Origin: Erodium maritimum
Lineage: Eukaryota > Streptophyta > Magnoliopsida > Geraniales > Geraniaceae
Length of the DNA stretch: 64,000 nucleotides
Reading direction: 5' to 3'
NCBI GenBank assembly: GCA_963921825.1
Contig: OY997591.1
Coordinates: 49,373,825 to 49,437,824 of the forward strand
The notes beneath the pieces are model-generated. The model worked only from the letters and a program-made list of their open reading frames with translations, was not told the origin of the DNA and ran no database searches. Positions 45,811-57,934 of the stretch are shown here, piece after piece. The position numbers and the translations under genes were made by a program. Each line of letters opens with the position of its first letter. Within the stretch, counting starts at the first letter, position 1.

Positions 45811-47497
45811 TGTTAGTCTTAGTCCCGTAGCTCAATCATAAATGTCCAAATGTATATATCATCGTTAGCAATAAAATTAAAGCGGCTTTATATTACTTAT
45901 GTGTTGGAGTAATATATCGATGTGTGCTCTGATCTATGCCCACCATGCGAATAGAACCATAGATCGAGATAGATCACACTCGATGGGTCCCTAGTCAACA
46001 AAGCTTCACTAGAAGCGACTAGTATGAAAGATGGCTCTTTATGGCTTACGTTCTGTTAGTCATTGGAATGGGATTCCGGAGTCTGATCATAGATATCATG
46101 TGGGACATGATATTGGACGACCCGCCCTGAATATGTGCCATAGATTAAGTCATGAACATATTCAGTGTTGTAGCTTGTCATGTATCCTTAGACCAAGGAG
46201 TCTTTGTGATCGCTATGTAGTCAACAACTGAGTTTGACCTGAGCCTAACGTTGTCCGTAACAGGGCTTCCATAACGGCCAGGATTGGCTTGGGGACGGGC
46301 TACATGAGTGACACGAAAGACGGCTAAGGGATTTATCCCTCATACTAAGGTATGGGAAAGATATCGGTTCTCGGCCACTTGATCGAGAGTGACTGGAAGA
46401 ATAGCATGGCCATGCACATGATACTGGGTATCATATCTTCAGTCATCTCACATATCAAGGAACGGTGATTGAGAATAATAAGGATGACGACTCTATGCCT
46501 TATCTCAATCAGGATATCGGAGATAAAAGGGTAATGACAGGGACGACGGAAAGGTTAGAATCGACAGGGTCGATTCGTTATGTAGTGTCAGGCAATACTA
46601 AAGTCTCGTTAGTTGCCACTTAAATAGGATCAAGTAAAATGGGATTTTACGTTGATCTATTGACATGCATAAACCTAAGGGTCACACCGGAGGATGAAAC
46701 TCATTGACACATTTATGGAGAATGGCCAAAAGGGAGTTGTCTCGGGACATGACCAAAACTGGGTTTTGGATCATGTGCCCGTAAGTGAATAGGACTTTAC
46801 GGATCGAGACAAGGCTTGGAGTCTTGGGATTGACCGCGTCGGATAATGTTGGACATTTCCGGTATGGAAGGCATGGAGGCGATGAGCGAATCACGGGACC
46901 TCGTTGGAAATGGCCACAGGCCATGTTCCAAGAGGCCCATGAAAGGCCCATGCAACCAAGGCCCATGGAACTAATTAATCAAGTCTTGATTAATTAGTAC
47001 TAAGTAAGCAAGACAAGGATTAAGGCATTGGTGATTCACCACCTAACCGAATCTTGTCTTGCCATACTTTGTCCTATTTACACCTTACTTGACACCATAC
47101 TTGTCCCATGCCTTTAGTTGGACAAGTATGGGTTTTGTTATGTTTAAGTCATCTTTTTTCAACATAACAAAGACAAGACAAGAATAGGAAACACATTTTC
47201 TCTCCCTCTTCCATGACCATTTCGGGTTTGGCTAGTTTCCACCTCCATGTTTGTGTTCTTGAGTCCTCAAAGAGAAGAACTACGTGGCTTTGATTCCCAT
47301 GTGGATACGTAGGCGTCTTGGAGACTCAAGCCAATCATTCGTTAACCGGTGTTCTTGTTTTGGTAAGAACTAGTGCTGAATTTTTCTCTTGTTAATCCAT
47401 TCTTTGTTAGTTGTTTCATGGTTCTAATTGTCTCTTGGCTTTCATTGATTTTCCGTTGCGAGTTGGTTCATCTCCAACCCTACCTCGAGACCCAACA
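45811..47497 (+). repeat. Copia-1 3' LTR
   Basis: 1,687 bp. Same termini as the 5' LTR and almost identical to it. It is directly followed by the CTCCG target duplication and then Gypsy-1 gag. Confidence 0.95.
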
Positions 47498-47502
47498 CTC
47501 CG

Positions 47503-48300
47503 CGCTCTGGCGTTCTCCCGAAGATGCTTCTTAACCCTCATCCTGAAGGTAATAACTCGATCCGCGACAGACGGGGTGAGTCCTCTCTCGGTCACCCATG
47601 ACGGCTCTCCTCGGTTTGCACCATCTCGGCGCAAAGCGGTACAGGAACGTGAATCCTCGCCTCATACTTAGAGACGATCATCCATCTCTACTGCATACCC
47701 AACAACTGCTGGTATTGGTCCTCTCGAACGGATCGAGGGAAAGATACTGTTCCAGGAACAATCTAATGAACAGCTAAAAGTCGCCTCCAACCCTGATCTG
47801 CACAACTGTCACCAGTATCAAGCTTCTCTCTCAAGCTGAACGATCGTGACAATATTCTCAGATGACCAACCGAATACTCTCGAAGTAACAAAGTTGCGGG
47901 TAAACCACTCCAACCATACTACCGCTACCTCGGGGTCTGAACCCCCGGGATTGATTGTCGTACTCAATCTATGAAAATTCCTGAGAGTCTGGCCTTGTTG
48001 CTGTGCTTCTGGCCTGGCCTCTTGATAATAACGACGTCGGCCGTAGGCACAACTCTGGTGCCGATACTGTAGTCTCATGCTAAGCGCTGCTGGTACTGCG
48101 TGAACTACCTCACTCATAGGGGTCGCCTGAGTCGACTCTGCGATTGGAAGAACGCTCGGTGGTGACCCTACCGGTCTACCTCAAAACTCTGGTGCCCTGT
48201 GGAAGCCGCACCCTGGTGCTCGCTATCCCTGCCAGACCAACGGCTGGTGTCTGGCTCTGTCCCACAGTAGGGAGACTCCTGGTCCCTCTCGGACTGTAAA
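47503..48300 (-). pseudogene. Gypsy-1 gag relic, N-terminal and core part
   Basis: The minus-strand frame 47,818-48,117 includes QTLRNFHRLSTTINPGGSDP and EVAVVWLEW. This fits the start of the retrotransposon gag core (in relatives, FL.L.PP.F.G..DP..A..WL). Further left, FPRSVREDQYQQLL and KYEARIHVPVPLCAEMVQTEE continue the same domain with frameshifts and stops. The Copia-1 insertion separates this from the zinc-knuckle part. Confidence 0.65.
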
Positions 48301-50144
48301 CACGGGACATCTCGTGTACTCGTTGCATTTACAACGTAAGTACTCATAACTCAATTTAACTCCAGTGGTTCGAATTATCAAAAAAGGACGTCCTCATACG
48401 TCTTGAAGGGATCCCACTTGGATCGCTAGTACGAAGTCTCGTTTAGAACAAACGGTTCGATCAAAACACAAGGACGTTCACGCGCGTCCCACCAAGATCA
48501 AATAATGACCAACCGCACTTAGGCTCAGTAGATAAATATATATATATATATACTTTATATATAGGCAGAAAAGGCCGCATCTTAGTGCGTCTCACAACAG
48601 CAATCACCAGTTCAAACAAAACAGTCAACTCCCACAGGAGGAACAGTCTCAATTAAATCACACAATTCGTAAAGCAACAAGCATACACCTCGATTGGGTC
48701 TCTTCCCAACACTAGGGTCTAGAATCGCAACACGATAAATTTCACAATTTATGTCCTTAATCTTTTTCCATAATCTCAATTCCTTACTTTTCTCTTATAA
48801 CATTCATGTCGATCTCACGTCGTTACAACCTGATTTAGGCGTCCCCGAATCTCGTTGTAACCACTTGACATCCCTTTATCACGCTCGACTACAGTGGCGC
48901 CCCTGAGTCAGCCCGTGATAGTGCAAACACTTTAGTTTCTACCGAAAATTTGGCATGACCCGTTTGTAATTTCCTCTAACCATCCGCTTAAGCAGGACAT
49001 TTTATAATAACCTGTACACAAAGTCCTACCCGAAGGTGCACACAAACATCTCAAATATACAACAACTTGAACACCATAAGTAACCCACGCGGGTCTTAGC
49101 AAATATCTCATTACTACCCGGTCAAATTAACCCTTCAGGTTTTACTTAACAATTAACGGCCGTCTAAAGCGGCAATTCACTCAATAATTATTTAATCAAT
49201 GTGTTATAACCAACCCGAGCATCGCTCGTTCACCCGATCTAAACTCGATCTTAAACTCTGCCTCGACTTACTTTCCTATTCGAGCTAAATTTCAAATTTA
49301 AGTTAAGCCTCAGCTTCAAACTCACTATCAATTTCAATTTTAATTCTTAAAGGACGGTGGGCATTTAAACCAGTCGACAATTATCAATTAAGTTTTCGCA
49401 AGGCATTCAATACTTAGGGTTCTCACGCTCCGCAAGTACACAACACAATCAATACACAAGGTACACACCACAATCAATACACAGAGTTCTCATACTCTTC
49501 CAAATTATACACACAATCAAGAGGGTGCAATAATACTCGGGTTCCATTCTCTTCTCTAAAGTTATCCCCATTGGATCATCTTTTCAACCTTGATTCCTTA
49601 AACGATTCTCAACTTCGTAACCGAGTCAATACTCAAATATTTTCAAAAACTCAACAGTCCAATCCTTCCATAAGTTCACCCTTCGGTCATTCAACACTCC
49701 GACAGTAACACTCCAACGAATCCGATCTTTAACCTCATCGATACTTCAGCCAAATGACTCTTCCACTTTAACAAACATGAACCGACCAACACGGTAGTAA
49801 CACACTTAGTAGATAATTTATTCAGCAACATACCATACGGTTCCATCATTGCTCGTTAACCCAATACCGATCTCAACCATTCGGTTTCCCCGATCACTGT
49901 ACATTACAGTCAAATAAGGTAAGGGTACCACTCAAGCGACATAACCGTTATAGTAAGAGGAGTTCAAAATGAAGTGACAAATAAAACAGTAAGACTCGAG
50001 TCGTTCTCACTCTATGCATCAACGTGTTTAACTCCGCATCACTGAGTACTCGACTTAGACTTCCTAACTCTACCCACCTAAAAGACGTTGGTCCGAGGTT
50101 TTGAAAACAAGTTCGAAAACTACAACCTGTTTAAAATAAACCAG
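48301..50144 (-). other. Gypsy-1 leader between primer site and gag
   Basis: About 1.85 kb with no coding frame of note. It includes an AT dinucleotide run at about 48,535-48,562. A long untranslated leader before gag occurs in non-autonomous and large Gypsy elements. Confidence 0.5.
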
Positions 50145-50156
50145 GCTCTGATACCA
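50145..50156 (-). other. Gypsy-1 primer-binding site (initiator tRNA-Met)
   Basis: On the minus strand TGGTATCAGAGC lies three bases after the 5' LTR end. It fits initiator tRNA-Met, the same tRNA whose 5' part is embedded at 38,235. Confidence 0.92.
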
Positions 50157-50159
50157 AAT

Positions 50160-52937
50160 TGTCACGCCCCAAATCCGATTTTGGCCGGACTCGAGACGTG
50201 ACCTAAAACAAACGAGGTAAAGGTAATAAAACTGTAATAAATTCCTTTACAACAGAAAACTAGTCCAAAGTATTTCTCAATAATCCAAAAAAGATGTCAA
50301 AACTTGATAAGTAACATAAGGTAAATAAAGTTCAACAATGTGGACCAACACATCTCTAATACAATCCTCAAGACATCCGGAAGCTCCCGAGCCTCGAATT
50401 TCCCCAAATATCAAGCATACCTGTACACACAATAAATAAACAAATAGGGGTGAGCTTACGCTCAGTAGGGAAAATCGTAAGTGACCTTAGTCTCCAAATT
50501 TAATATTAAAACTGTTTTAATTCGATGTCACAAAAGTATTTAAAACCCTTAAACCAAAGGATGTAATAAACAAATAAGAGTAACAATATCAATAGTGCAT
50601 TCTCAAGGATAACGATACTTCCCAGAGAACAAATGGAGAACATTATAATAAAATAGAAACCCATCACACTGGGAACAAGTAAATACTATTAATCAAAGAA
50701 ATGTTATGGAATCCGTTGTGATGAAATAACATCGCTTCTTCAAAGATGACAGTAACTTAAAAGAAGTTCATAACAAATACTTTAACGGATCAATAATATT
50801 ATAAATGGGAATAATCAATATCTTGCCAACCACTCGCTTTCTCAAGCCTCCGATCCATGGATAGATTCTGGGATCACATCGGTTCCCACATTCCGATCCA
50901 CTATAGTATCCATATCATATCAGATTTTCCCTCGGTCCAGAGGAAGCACATGCGTCGGGGCACCGGAAACAATCCCAAATGGACGCTTATCATCGGGATT
51001 CCTAGAAATGCCTCCAAAGGACCTTATGTCATAGGGAACCAAGGTAGTGCTCCACTGGGACGCACATCCTTAGGTGAAACCTTAGTAACCATCTCTCAAG
51101 ATGTAACCCAAATAATATCCCGCAGGATCTGCTCATAATCAATCTATACATCCCGCAGGATCTGCCAATAATCAATAAATATCCCGCAGGATCTGCTCAT
51201 AATAAATCTATATATCCCGCGGGATCTGCCAATAATCAATAAATATCCCGCAGGATCTGCTCATAATCAATCTATATATCCCGCAGGATCTGCTCATAAT
51301 AAATCTATATATCCCGCGGGATCTGCCAATAATCAATAAATATCCCGCAGGATCTGCTCATAATCAATCTATATATCCCGCAGGATCTGCCAATAATCAA
51401 TAAATATCCCGCAGGATCTGCTCATAATCAATCTATATATCCCGCAGGATCTGCCAATAATCAATAATATCCCGCAGGATCTGCCAATAATCAACTCTCG
51501 TAATATCCAATAACCAATGCCCTCATGCTCCAATACTCAGTCCATATCTCACTGTATCTGTCCAACTCCAACCACCACAACGGCACCGGATTACCCCCCC
51601 CGGTGTAGTACCAAACCAAGCAAACAAACAGACAAACCAATAAACGAGCATGCATTCAAGAATAAGAATAAAGGAACAAGCATTTCATCCATCCATCAAG
51701 CAACACACGTCAGAACACACTTTCATCACAACCCAGACAACCAACACCATTTCATACTTACCGTACACTTACCTGTCACCAACCATCGGTACATCGATCA
51801 CCTGATTGTACCCCTTTGGCACAACCAGTCATACTCGATCATCAGTTCAACCAACAATTATATCAACATAAACACTCAATCAGCCAAGTATGTATTCAGC
51901 CAATCAATCATCATGTGAACGAACAAAATAGCATTCAATCATACGAGATAATCTAATTTCATTAGACTCTTAAGTTAACCGAGCAATTAGCAACCAAGCA
52001 TGTGAATCTAGCACACAACTAATCCGAGAGCTCTTCACAGCCTCTCTACCAGTAAATCAATTTCTCAAGTATTGAAAGCACACTTCACTAATTGTCATTG
52101 TCCTAAGCATGCATACTAGACTCATCCATTTATTAGTAATTGAAATACGATTATTCTAGTTATTCGCATCCTATAGGCAATTCTAGGACCTTTCCGATTT
52201 TATTATCCTAATCATGCATTCTAAGCGTTAATTACGTAATTAAGACTTTCCCTACCTTGCGGTCTTCCTCTAATAAACTCTGATGAAAAGCTCGAGTGAT
52301 CACAACTCCGTTCTTCACATGGGTTCCGGCGTGATCTTCGTTCTTCTAGCTCGGGTCCAAGCCCTTGATCTCGGGCGAAGTTCCGTCTATATTTGACAAA
52401 GGAAAGTCCAATCAAAAACGGTAAAAGTCCTAAGGTCCACTGATTTAACCAAAAGTCCTTTAAATTCTCACCTTGAATTAATAAAACCAGTTGATTAAAT
52501 CTGATTTTAAATAATAAATTTATTTAAAATCTGGGTTGACCCGGATCAAACTTGGCCCGACCCGGATCCAACTTGGCCCGACCCTGATCCGGACCCGAGC
52601 CCGGTCCAGACCCGGTTCAGGCCCGAACCGAAGTCTAGTGCTCTGGGCCCAAGGCCCGAATCCTGTCTGCCCAGCCCGAGGACACGTTCGACCCACAGAG
52701 TTCTGGTTCAGGCCCAAAAAGCCCACCCGATCTTCCTCCTCGAGCACGACGGCGAGGCCGACTCCGGCGTCTTCAAGGTTATTCCGGCGAGTTTGCACGG
52801 GAAGCAGAGAGGGCAGAGAGACGATGGCAGGGTGTCAGGGCGAAGGGGAAGACGTCGTCAGGACAAAAGACGAGCTTCCCGTCCAGATCTGGCCACCAGT
52901 GACGCTCGCCGGAGTTAGAATTACAGATCTGGAGCTC
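50160..52937 (-). repeat. Gypsy-1 5' LTR, truncated
   Basis: Homologous to 33,063-35,735. It contains twelve copies of the cccgcaggatctg repeat (51,115-51,498). After gagctcaa at 52,937 similarity to the other LTR stops and LINE sequence begins, so the outermost ~590 bp (the LTR start) is missing. Confidence 0.9.
51115..51498 (+). repeat. ~32-bp tandem repeats in Gypsy-1 5' LTR
   Basis: Twelve copies of cccgc(a/g)ggatctgc, against nine in the 3' LTR. The extra copies duplicate an internal stretch of the same array. Confidence 0.93.
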
Positions 52938-52970
52938 AACATGGTTACGACTTTGGATGAGGTGTCGCCG
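52938..52970 (+). mobile_element. LINE-2, left piece (endonuclease)
   Basis: The 33 bases read MVTTLDEVSP and join, across the solo LTR and its CGCCG duplication, to GSRVHANSGDFTDFISASRL at 60,875. Together they make a continuous plant LINE endonuclease stretch. This continuity is good support that the LTR inserted into this LINE. Confidence 0.65.
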
Positions 52971-53394
52971 TGTAAGGACCGCTCCTGGTTAACACCGGTC
53001 ACTCGACGGAGAAACGGAAAAATTTAAAATTTTGGGACAGACACCTAAATGAACCTAAAATTGACCATGAGGGTCATATCGGACTTAAGTTGACCCCGAT
53101 ATCGACCAAAGTGAGTTCTGGGTGACTCGGGGCAACTTTTTGACCAATTTGGGAAAAGTTGACTTTTTACCGAAAAAGTCAACCGAGCGACGTTTTGGTC
53201 CGTTCGAGGCCCAATTTGGATCCAAAAAGCTTAGGCGTCATTACAACGGTCTTAGTTGGGCCGTTTCCTTGTAGCACGTGAAATTTCATAAATTCTTGGA
53301 AAATGGGCCCGTAGTGGCCCGACACGACCGAATTTCGCTAACGGACTGAAAAATATCTACCAAGATATGTTTCTAACTTGTGGGACCCACTTGA

Positions 53395-55082
53395 TGTTGG
53401 GTCTCGAGGTAGGGTTGGAGATGAACCAACTCGCAGCGGAAAATCAATGAAAACCAAGAGACGATTAAAACCATGAAACAACTAACAAAGAATGGATTCA
53501 CAAGAGAAAAATTCAGCACTATTTCTTACCAAAACAAGAACACCGGTTAACGAATGATTGGCTTGAGTCTCCAAGACGCCTACGTATCCACATGAGAATC
53601 AAAGCCACGTAGTTCTTCTCTTTGAGGACTCAAGAACACAAAAATGGAGGTGGGAGTTTGCCAGGCCCGAAATTGCAAGGGATGGGGGAGAGAAGTTGTG
53701 TTTCCTATTCTTGTCTTGTGTTTGTTATGTTGAAAAAAGATGACTTGAGCATAACAAAACTCATACTTGTCCAACTAAAGGCATGGGACAAGCATGGTGA
53801 CAAGTAAGGTGTAAATAGGACAAAGTATGGCAAGACAAGATTGGGTTAGGTGGTGAATCACCAACACCTTAATCCTTGTCTTGCTTACTTAGTACTAATT
53901 AATCAAGACTTGATTAATTAGTTCCATGGGCCTTGGTTGCATGGGCCTTTCATGGGCCTCTTGGAACATGGCCCGTGGCCATTTCCAACGAGGTCTCGTG
54001 ATTCGCTGATTGCCTCCAAGCCTTCCATACCGGAAATGTCCAACATCGACCGAAGCGATCAATCCCAAGACTCCAAGCCTTGTCTCGATCCGTAAAGTCC
54101 TATTCACTTACGGGCACATGACCCAAAACCCAGTTTTGGTCATGTCCCGAGACAACTCCCTTTTGGCCATTCTCCATAAATGTGTCAATGAGTTTCATCC
54201 TCCGGTGTGACCCTTAGGTTTATGCATGTCAATAGATCAACGTAAAATCCCATTTTACTTGATCCTATTTAAGTGGCAACTAACGAGACTTTAGTATTGC
54301 CTAACACTACATAACGAATCGACCCTGTCGATTCTAACCTTTCCGTCGTCCCTGTCATTATCCTTTTATCTCCGATATCCTGATTGAGATAAGGCATAGA
54401 GTCGTCATCCTTATTATTCTCAATCACTGTTCCTTGATATGTGAGATGACTGAAGATATGATACCCAGTATCATGTGCATGGCCATTCTATTCTTTCAGT
54501 CACTCTCGATCAAGCGGCCGAGAACCGATATCATTCTCATACCTTAGTATGAGGGATAAATCCCTTAGCCGTCTTTCGTGTCACTCATGTAGCCCGTCCC
54601 CAAGCCAATCCTGGCCGTTATGGAAGCCCTGTTACGGACAACGTTAGGCTCAGGTCAAACTCAGTTGTTGACTACATAGCGATCACAAAGACTCCTTGGT
54701 CTAAGGATACATGACAAGCTACAACACTGAATATGTTCATGACTTAATCTATGGCACATATTCAGGGCGGGTCGTCCAATATCATGTCCCACATGATATC
54801 TATGATCAGACTTCGGAATCCCATTCCAATCACTAACAGAACGTAAGCCATAAAGAGCCATCTTTCATACTAGTCGCTTCTAGTGAAGCTTTGTTGACTA
54901 GGGACCCATCGAGTGTGATCTATCTCGATCTATGGTTCTATTCGCATGGTGGGCATAGATCAGAACACACATCGATATATTACTCCAACACATAAGTAAT
55001 ATAAAGCCGCTTTAATTTTATTGCTAACGATGATATATACATTTGGACATTTAGGATTGAACTACGGGCACTAAGACTAACA
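53395..55082 (-). repeat. Copia-2 3' LTR
   Basis: 1,688 bp. On the plus strand it starts TGTTGGGTCTCG and ends ACTAAGACTAACA. Same family as the Copia-1 LTRs, with a few percent differences. Confidence 0.93.
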
Positions 55083-57761
55083 ATCTCCCACTTGCTCTAG
55101 TTCCAATCTAAACTCCAATATGTCCCCATCGACTTTACATGTCTAACATGTTTAGGCAGCGACAATGCCTTAGTCAAAGGGTTGGCTATGTTATCATCCG
55201 TTGCAATATAGGTTATCTTCACTTCACCTCGGTTCAGTATTTCTCTGATGAGGTGGATACGCCATAGTACATGTTTGGATTTGTTATGCGATCTGGGCTT
55301 TTATCTTACGCAATGGCCCTTGTGTTGTCGCAAAATGGATTCACCGGGCTGGATGGGTTTTTAATTACACCCAACCCTTCCGTGAATTTCCAAATCCACA
55401 TAGCCTCCTTAGCTGCTTCTACAACATCCATGTACTTGGCCTCTATCGTAGATTCAGCGACGATATCTTGCTTTATGCTTTCCCAGCTAAAGCTCCGTCA
55501 TTCAGCGTAAACACATATCTTGGCTGACTTCTAAAGTCATCTGGATTTGTCTTGGAAAACTAGTGTCTACTCATCCTTCGACGACTAGTTCAGAATCATC
55601 TTTCCCCTGGGTTAGACTGATGTCTACTGGTACAACATAAGGGTTACGAGACGTTCGGTCTCGTACATGTCATGGCATATATGATCGATCATGCCCTTAG
55701 GCGCATGGGATTCGCATCATCCTTTTCAGCTCATCAAGTGTCTTAAGACATTGAGTCTTGCTGAGATAAATGCCATGACTAGTGGGTAAGAGTCCTTTCT
55801 TTGAATCTAGCATTGAGAACGTACTCAATGCCTTGTTCACATAGGTTCCCTGACTTAAAACCAAGACCCTCTTGGTGCAATCTCTACATATCTTAACCCC
55901 TAAGATATAAGCAGCATCGCCTAAGTCCTTTATTGAGAAACACTTCCTCAACCAAGCTTTAGTCTCGTGCAAGGTTGGGATGTCGTTTTCAAGGAGAACC
56001 AGAAAGGTAATCTTGCTCCCACTAGCCTTCTATAAACGCAAGATTCATCCTCGTTCTTGATTAATCCAAATCCAATTACAGCTTCATCAAAACGAAGGTT
56101 CCAACTCCGAGAAGTATGTTTCAATCCATAAATGGATTTCAACAACTTATAAATCTTTCCCTTATTCTTCGGATCATCAAAACCTTTGGGTTGAGACATA
56201 AAACGTCCTCGATCAAACTTCCATTTAGGAAAGCGGTTTTGACATCCACTTACCATATCTCGTAATTATGATACGTAGTTATGTCAAGAAGAATTTGGAT
56301 CGATTTTGACCATAGCCCCTAGGGAGAAGGTTTCCTTATAGTCAATCCATTAGATATTCCTATAACCTTTCGCCACCAGTCGAGCCTTGTAGGTCAGAGG
56401 GTTGCCGTCCATGTCCATCTTCACCTTGAAGATCCATTTGCATCCGATTGTCCTCACACCATTGATGGGATCAACCAGTTCCCAGACTTGGTTGTCCGAC
56501 ATGGATTGCATTTCCTCCCTCTTGGCTCCCAGCCATAACTCGGAGTCGGGCCCATCCACGACTTCCTGAAAGGTGGTTGGATCATCGTGATCCACCATGA
56601 CTTCATTGTCTCCTCCGGATACCATATCTTGCAGGTGGACGACTGATCCTTTCAGATTGCCTTGGACCTTCCAGGATTGTAACAACAATTGGATATTACT
56701 CTACGACAATCTCTGGCTCCTTTCTACTGGGTTGTTAATTGGTTTAGACAGATCTGTAACATCCTGAATTTCTTCGAGATGCATAGTCCTCCCAATGACG
56801 TCTTTGGAAACAAAACTCCTTTTCCATAAAGACCCCACCCCAAGCGACGAACACCATGTTCTCACTGGGATTGTAGAAGTAGTATCCCCTTGTTGCTTTG
56901 GGATACCACACGAAGGTGCATATCTCAGATATTGGTTCAAGCTTAGTCGAAACCAAATGTTTCACATAAGCCTCGCAACCACAAATCTTTAGGAAGGACA
57001 AAGCGGGCATCATCCCGTACCATTATAAAATGGTTTCCCTTCCACACCCTTCGTCGAAGCCCGATTCACTATGAATGCGGTCGTCTCTAGAGCATAACCC
57101 CTGAAAGAGATTGGGAGATCAGTCCAACTAATCATGGAACGGACCATTGTCTAACAATGTCCGGTGTCTCCGTTTGGCTACACCTTTCAACTACAGTGCC
57201 CAAGAGGAGTCCATTCCAAAAGGATCTCATTCTCTTTTATATGATCTAATAACTCTGTGGTCAAGTATTTTCCACCTCAATCCAATCGAAGTGCCTTAAT
57301 ACCTTTGTCGAGCTGGCTTTCTACTTTAGTCTTAAACTCTTTGAATATATCAAAATCTTCAGACTTATGTCTCACCGAATAGACATAACCATATTTACTG
57401 TAATCATTAGTAAATGTGATAAAGTAGCTAAAACCCCTCCTGGCAAGTGAACTTATTGGTCTACACACATTCGAGTGTATTAGCCCCAATAATTCACCCG
57501 CCCTTTCATCGCGATCGATAAAGGGCACTTTAGTCATTTTACCCATCAAACAAACCTTGCACCTATCGATCGAATGGAATTCGAATGAACATGAAAGCCC
57601 GCACTTCTGAAGTGCTGATAGGCGTTTCTTGTTTATACGGCCCAAATGACAGTGCCATAACAGAGTTAGGTTTAAATTGTTGGATTTAGACCTCTTGGTA
57701 TTAACGTAATATATAGAACTTGAGGCATTGTTACCCATATCAATATGTCCAATCCTCCAAC
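55083..57761 (-). pseudogene. Copia-2 pol relic sharing Copia-1 lesions
   Basis: The minus strand shows, 5' to 3': integrase (57,277-57,730: CHLGRINKKRL, CKVCLMGK, FITFTNDYSKYGY); reverse transcriptase (56,350-56,688: CKWIFKVKM; 55,948-56,256: KSIYGLKHTSRSW); and the post-catalytic region (55,697-55,972: HETKAWLRKCFSIKDLGDA). As in Copia-1, the YVDD box is missing between FLVL and ENDIPTLHETK, and CTG TAG TTG AAA breaks the integrase at the same place. Extra frameshifts are private to this copy, including one just before the missing catalytic box. Confidence 0.88.
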
Positions 57762-57857
57762 CTAGTATCATGTGCATGGCCATGCTATTCTTTCAGTCAC
57801 TCTCGATCAAGCGGTTGAGAACCGATATCATTCCCATATCTCAGTATGAGGGATAAA

Positions 57858-57889
57858 AAGGAGAAGAAGAGGGTGTTTGGCAATTTCAG

Positions 57890-57934
<45 letters not shown>

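Larger units (their letters stand above)
39046..47497 (+). mobile_element. Copia-1: full-length Copia LTR retrotransposon, coding region dead
   Basis: An 8,452-bp element with a 5-bp target duplication CTCCG (39,041-39,045 and 47,498-47,502). LTRs of 1,688 and 1,687 bp start TGTTAGTC and end CCCAACA. The primer-binding site follows the 5' LTR by one base; a purine tract precedes the 3' LTR. Domain order gag, integrase, reverse transcriptase and RNase H defines Copia. It inserted into the gag region of Gypsy-1. The LTR pair differs at only about ten sites by eye, so the insertion is recent, yet the polyprotein is broken throughout. It must have been mobilised in trans. Confidence 0.95.
33063..52937 (-). 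mobile_element. Gypsy-1: Ty3/Gypsy-type LTR retrotransposon with gag but no visible pol
   Basis: Minus-strand element with a complete 3' LTR (33,063-36,319), a 3' polypurine tract, a 5.4-kb interior, an initiator-tRNA-Met primer site and a truncated 5' LTR (50,160-52,937). The LTRs begin TGTAAAGACCGG and end GGGGCGTGACA in element sense, like plant chromovirus LTRs. The interior is split by the Copia at 39,046-47,497. Gag is recognisable. Just before the polypurine tract, NFEDEIPLRGVD matches the usual end of chromovirus pol, but no protease, reverse transcriptase, RNase H or integrase can be read. The outer ~590 bp of the 5' LTR is missing, so no TSD can be checked. Confidence 0.85.
53395..57857 (-). 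mobile_element. Copia-2: minus-strand, rearranged Copia of the same family
   Basis: A complete 3' LTR (53,395-55,082) is followed by the polypurine tract (atctcccacttgc at 55,083) and pol sequence to ~57,761. It then joins a 96-bp internal piece of LTR (57,762-57,857). Gag, leader, primer site and most of the 5' LTR are deleted. The junction ccaacc/tagtatcatg shows at most a few bases of shared sequence, as in illegitimate recombination. It sits in the solo Gypsy-2 LTR. No TSD can be checked because the 5' end is lost. Confidence 0.9.
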
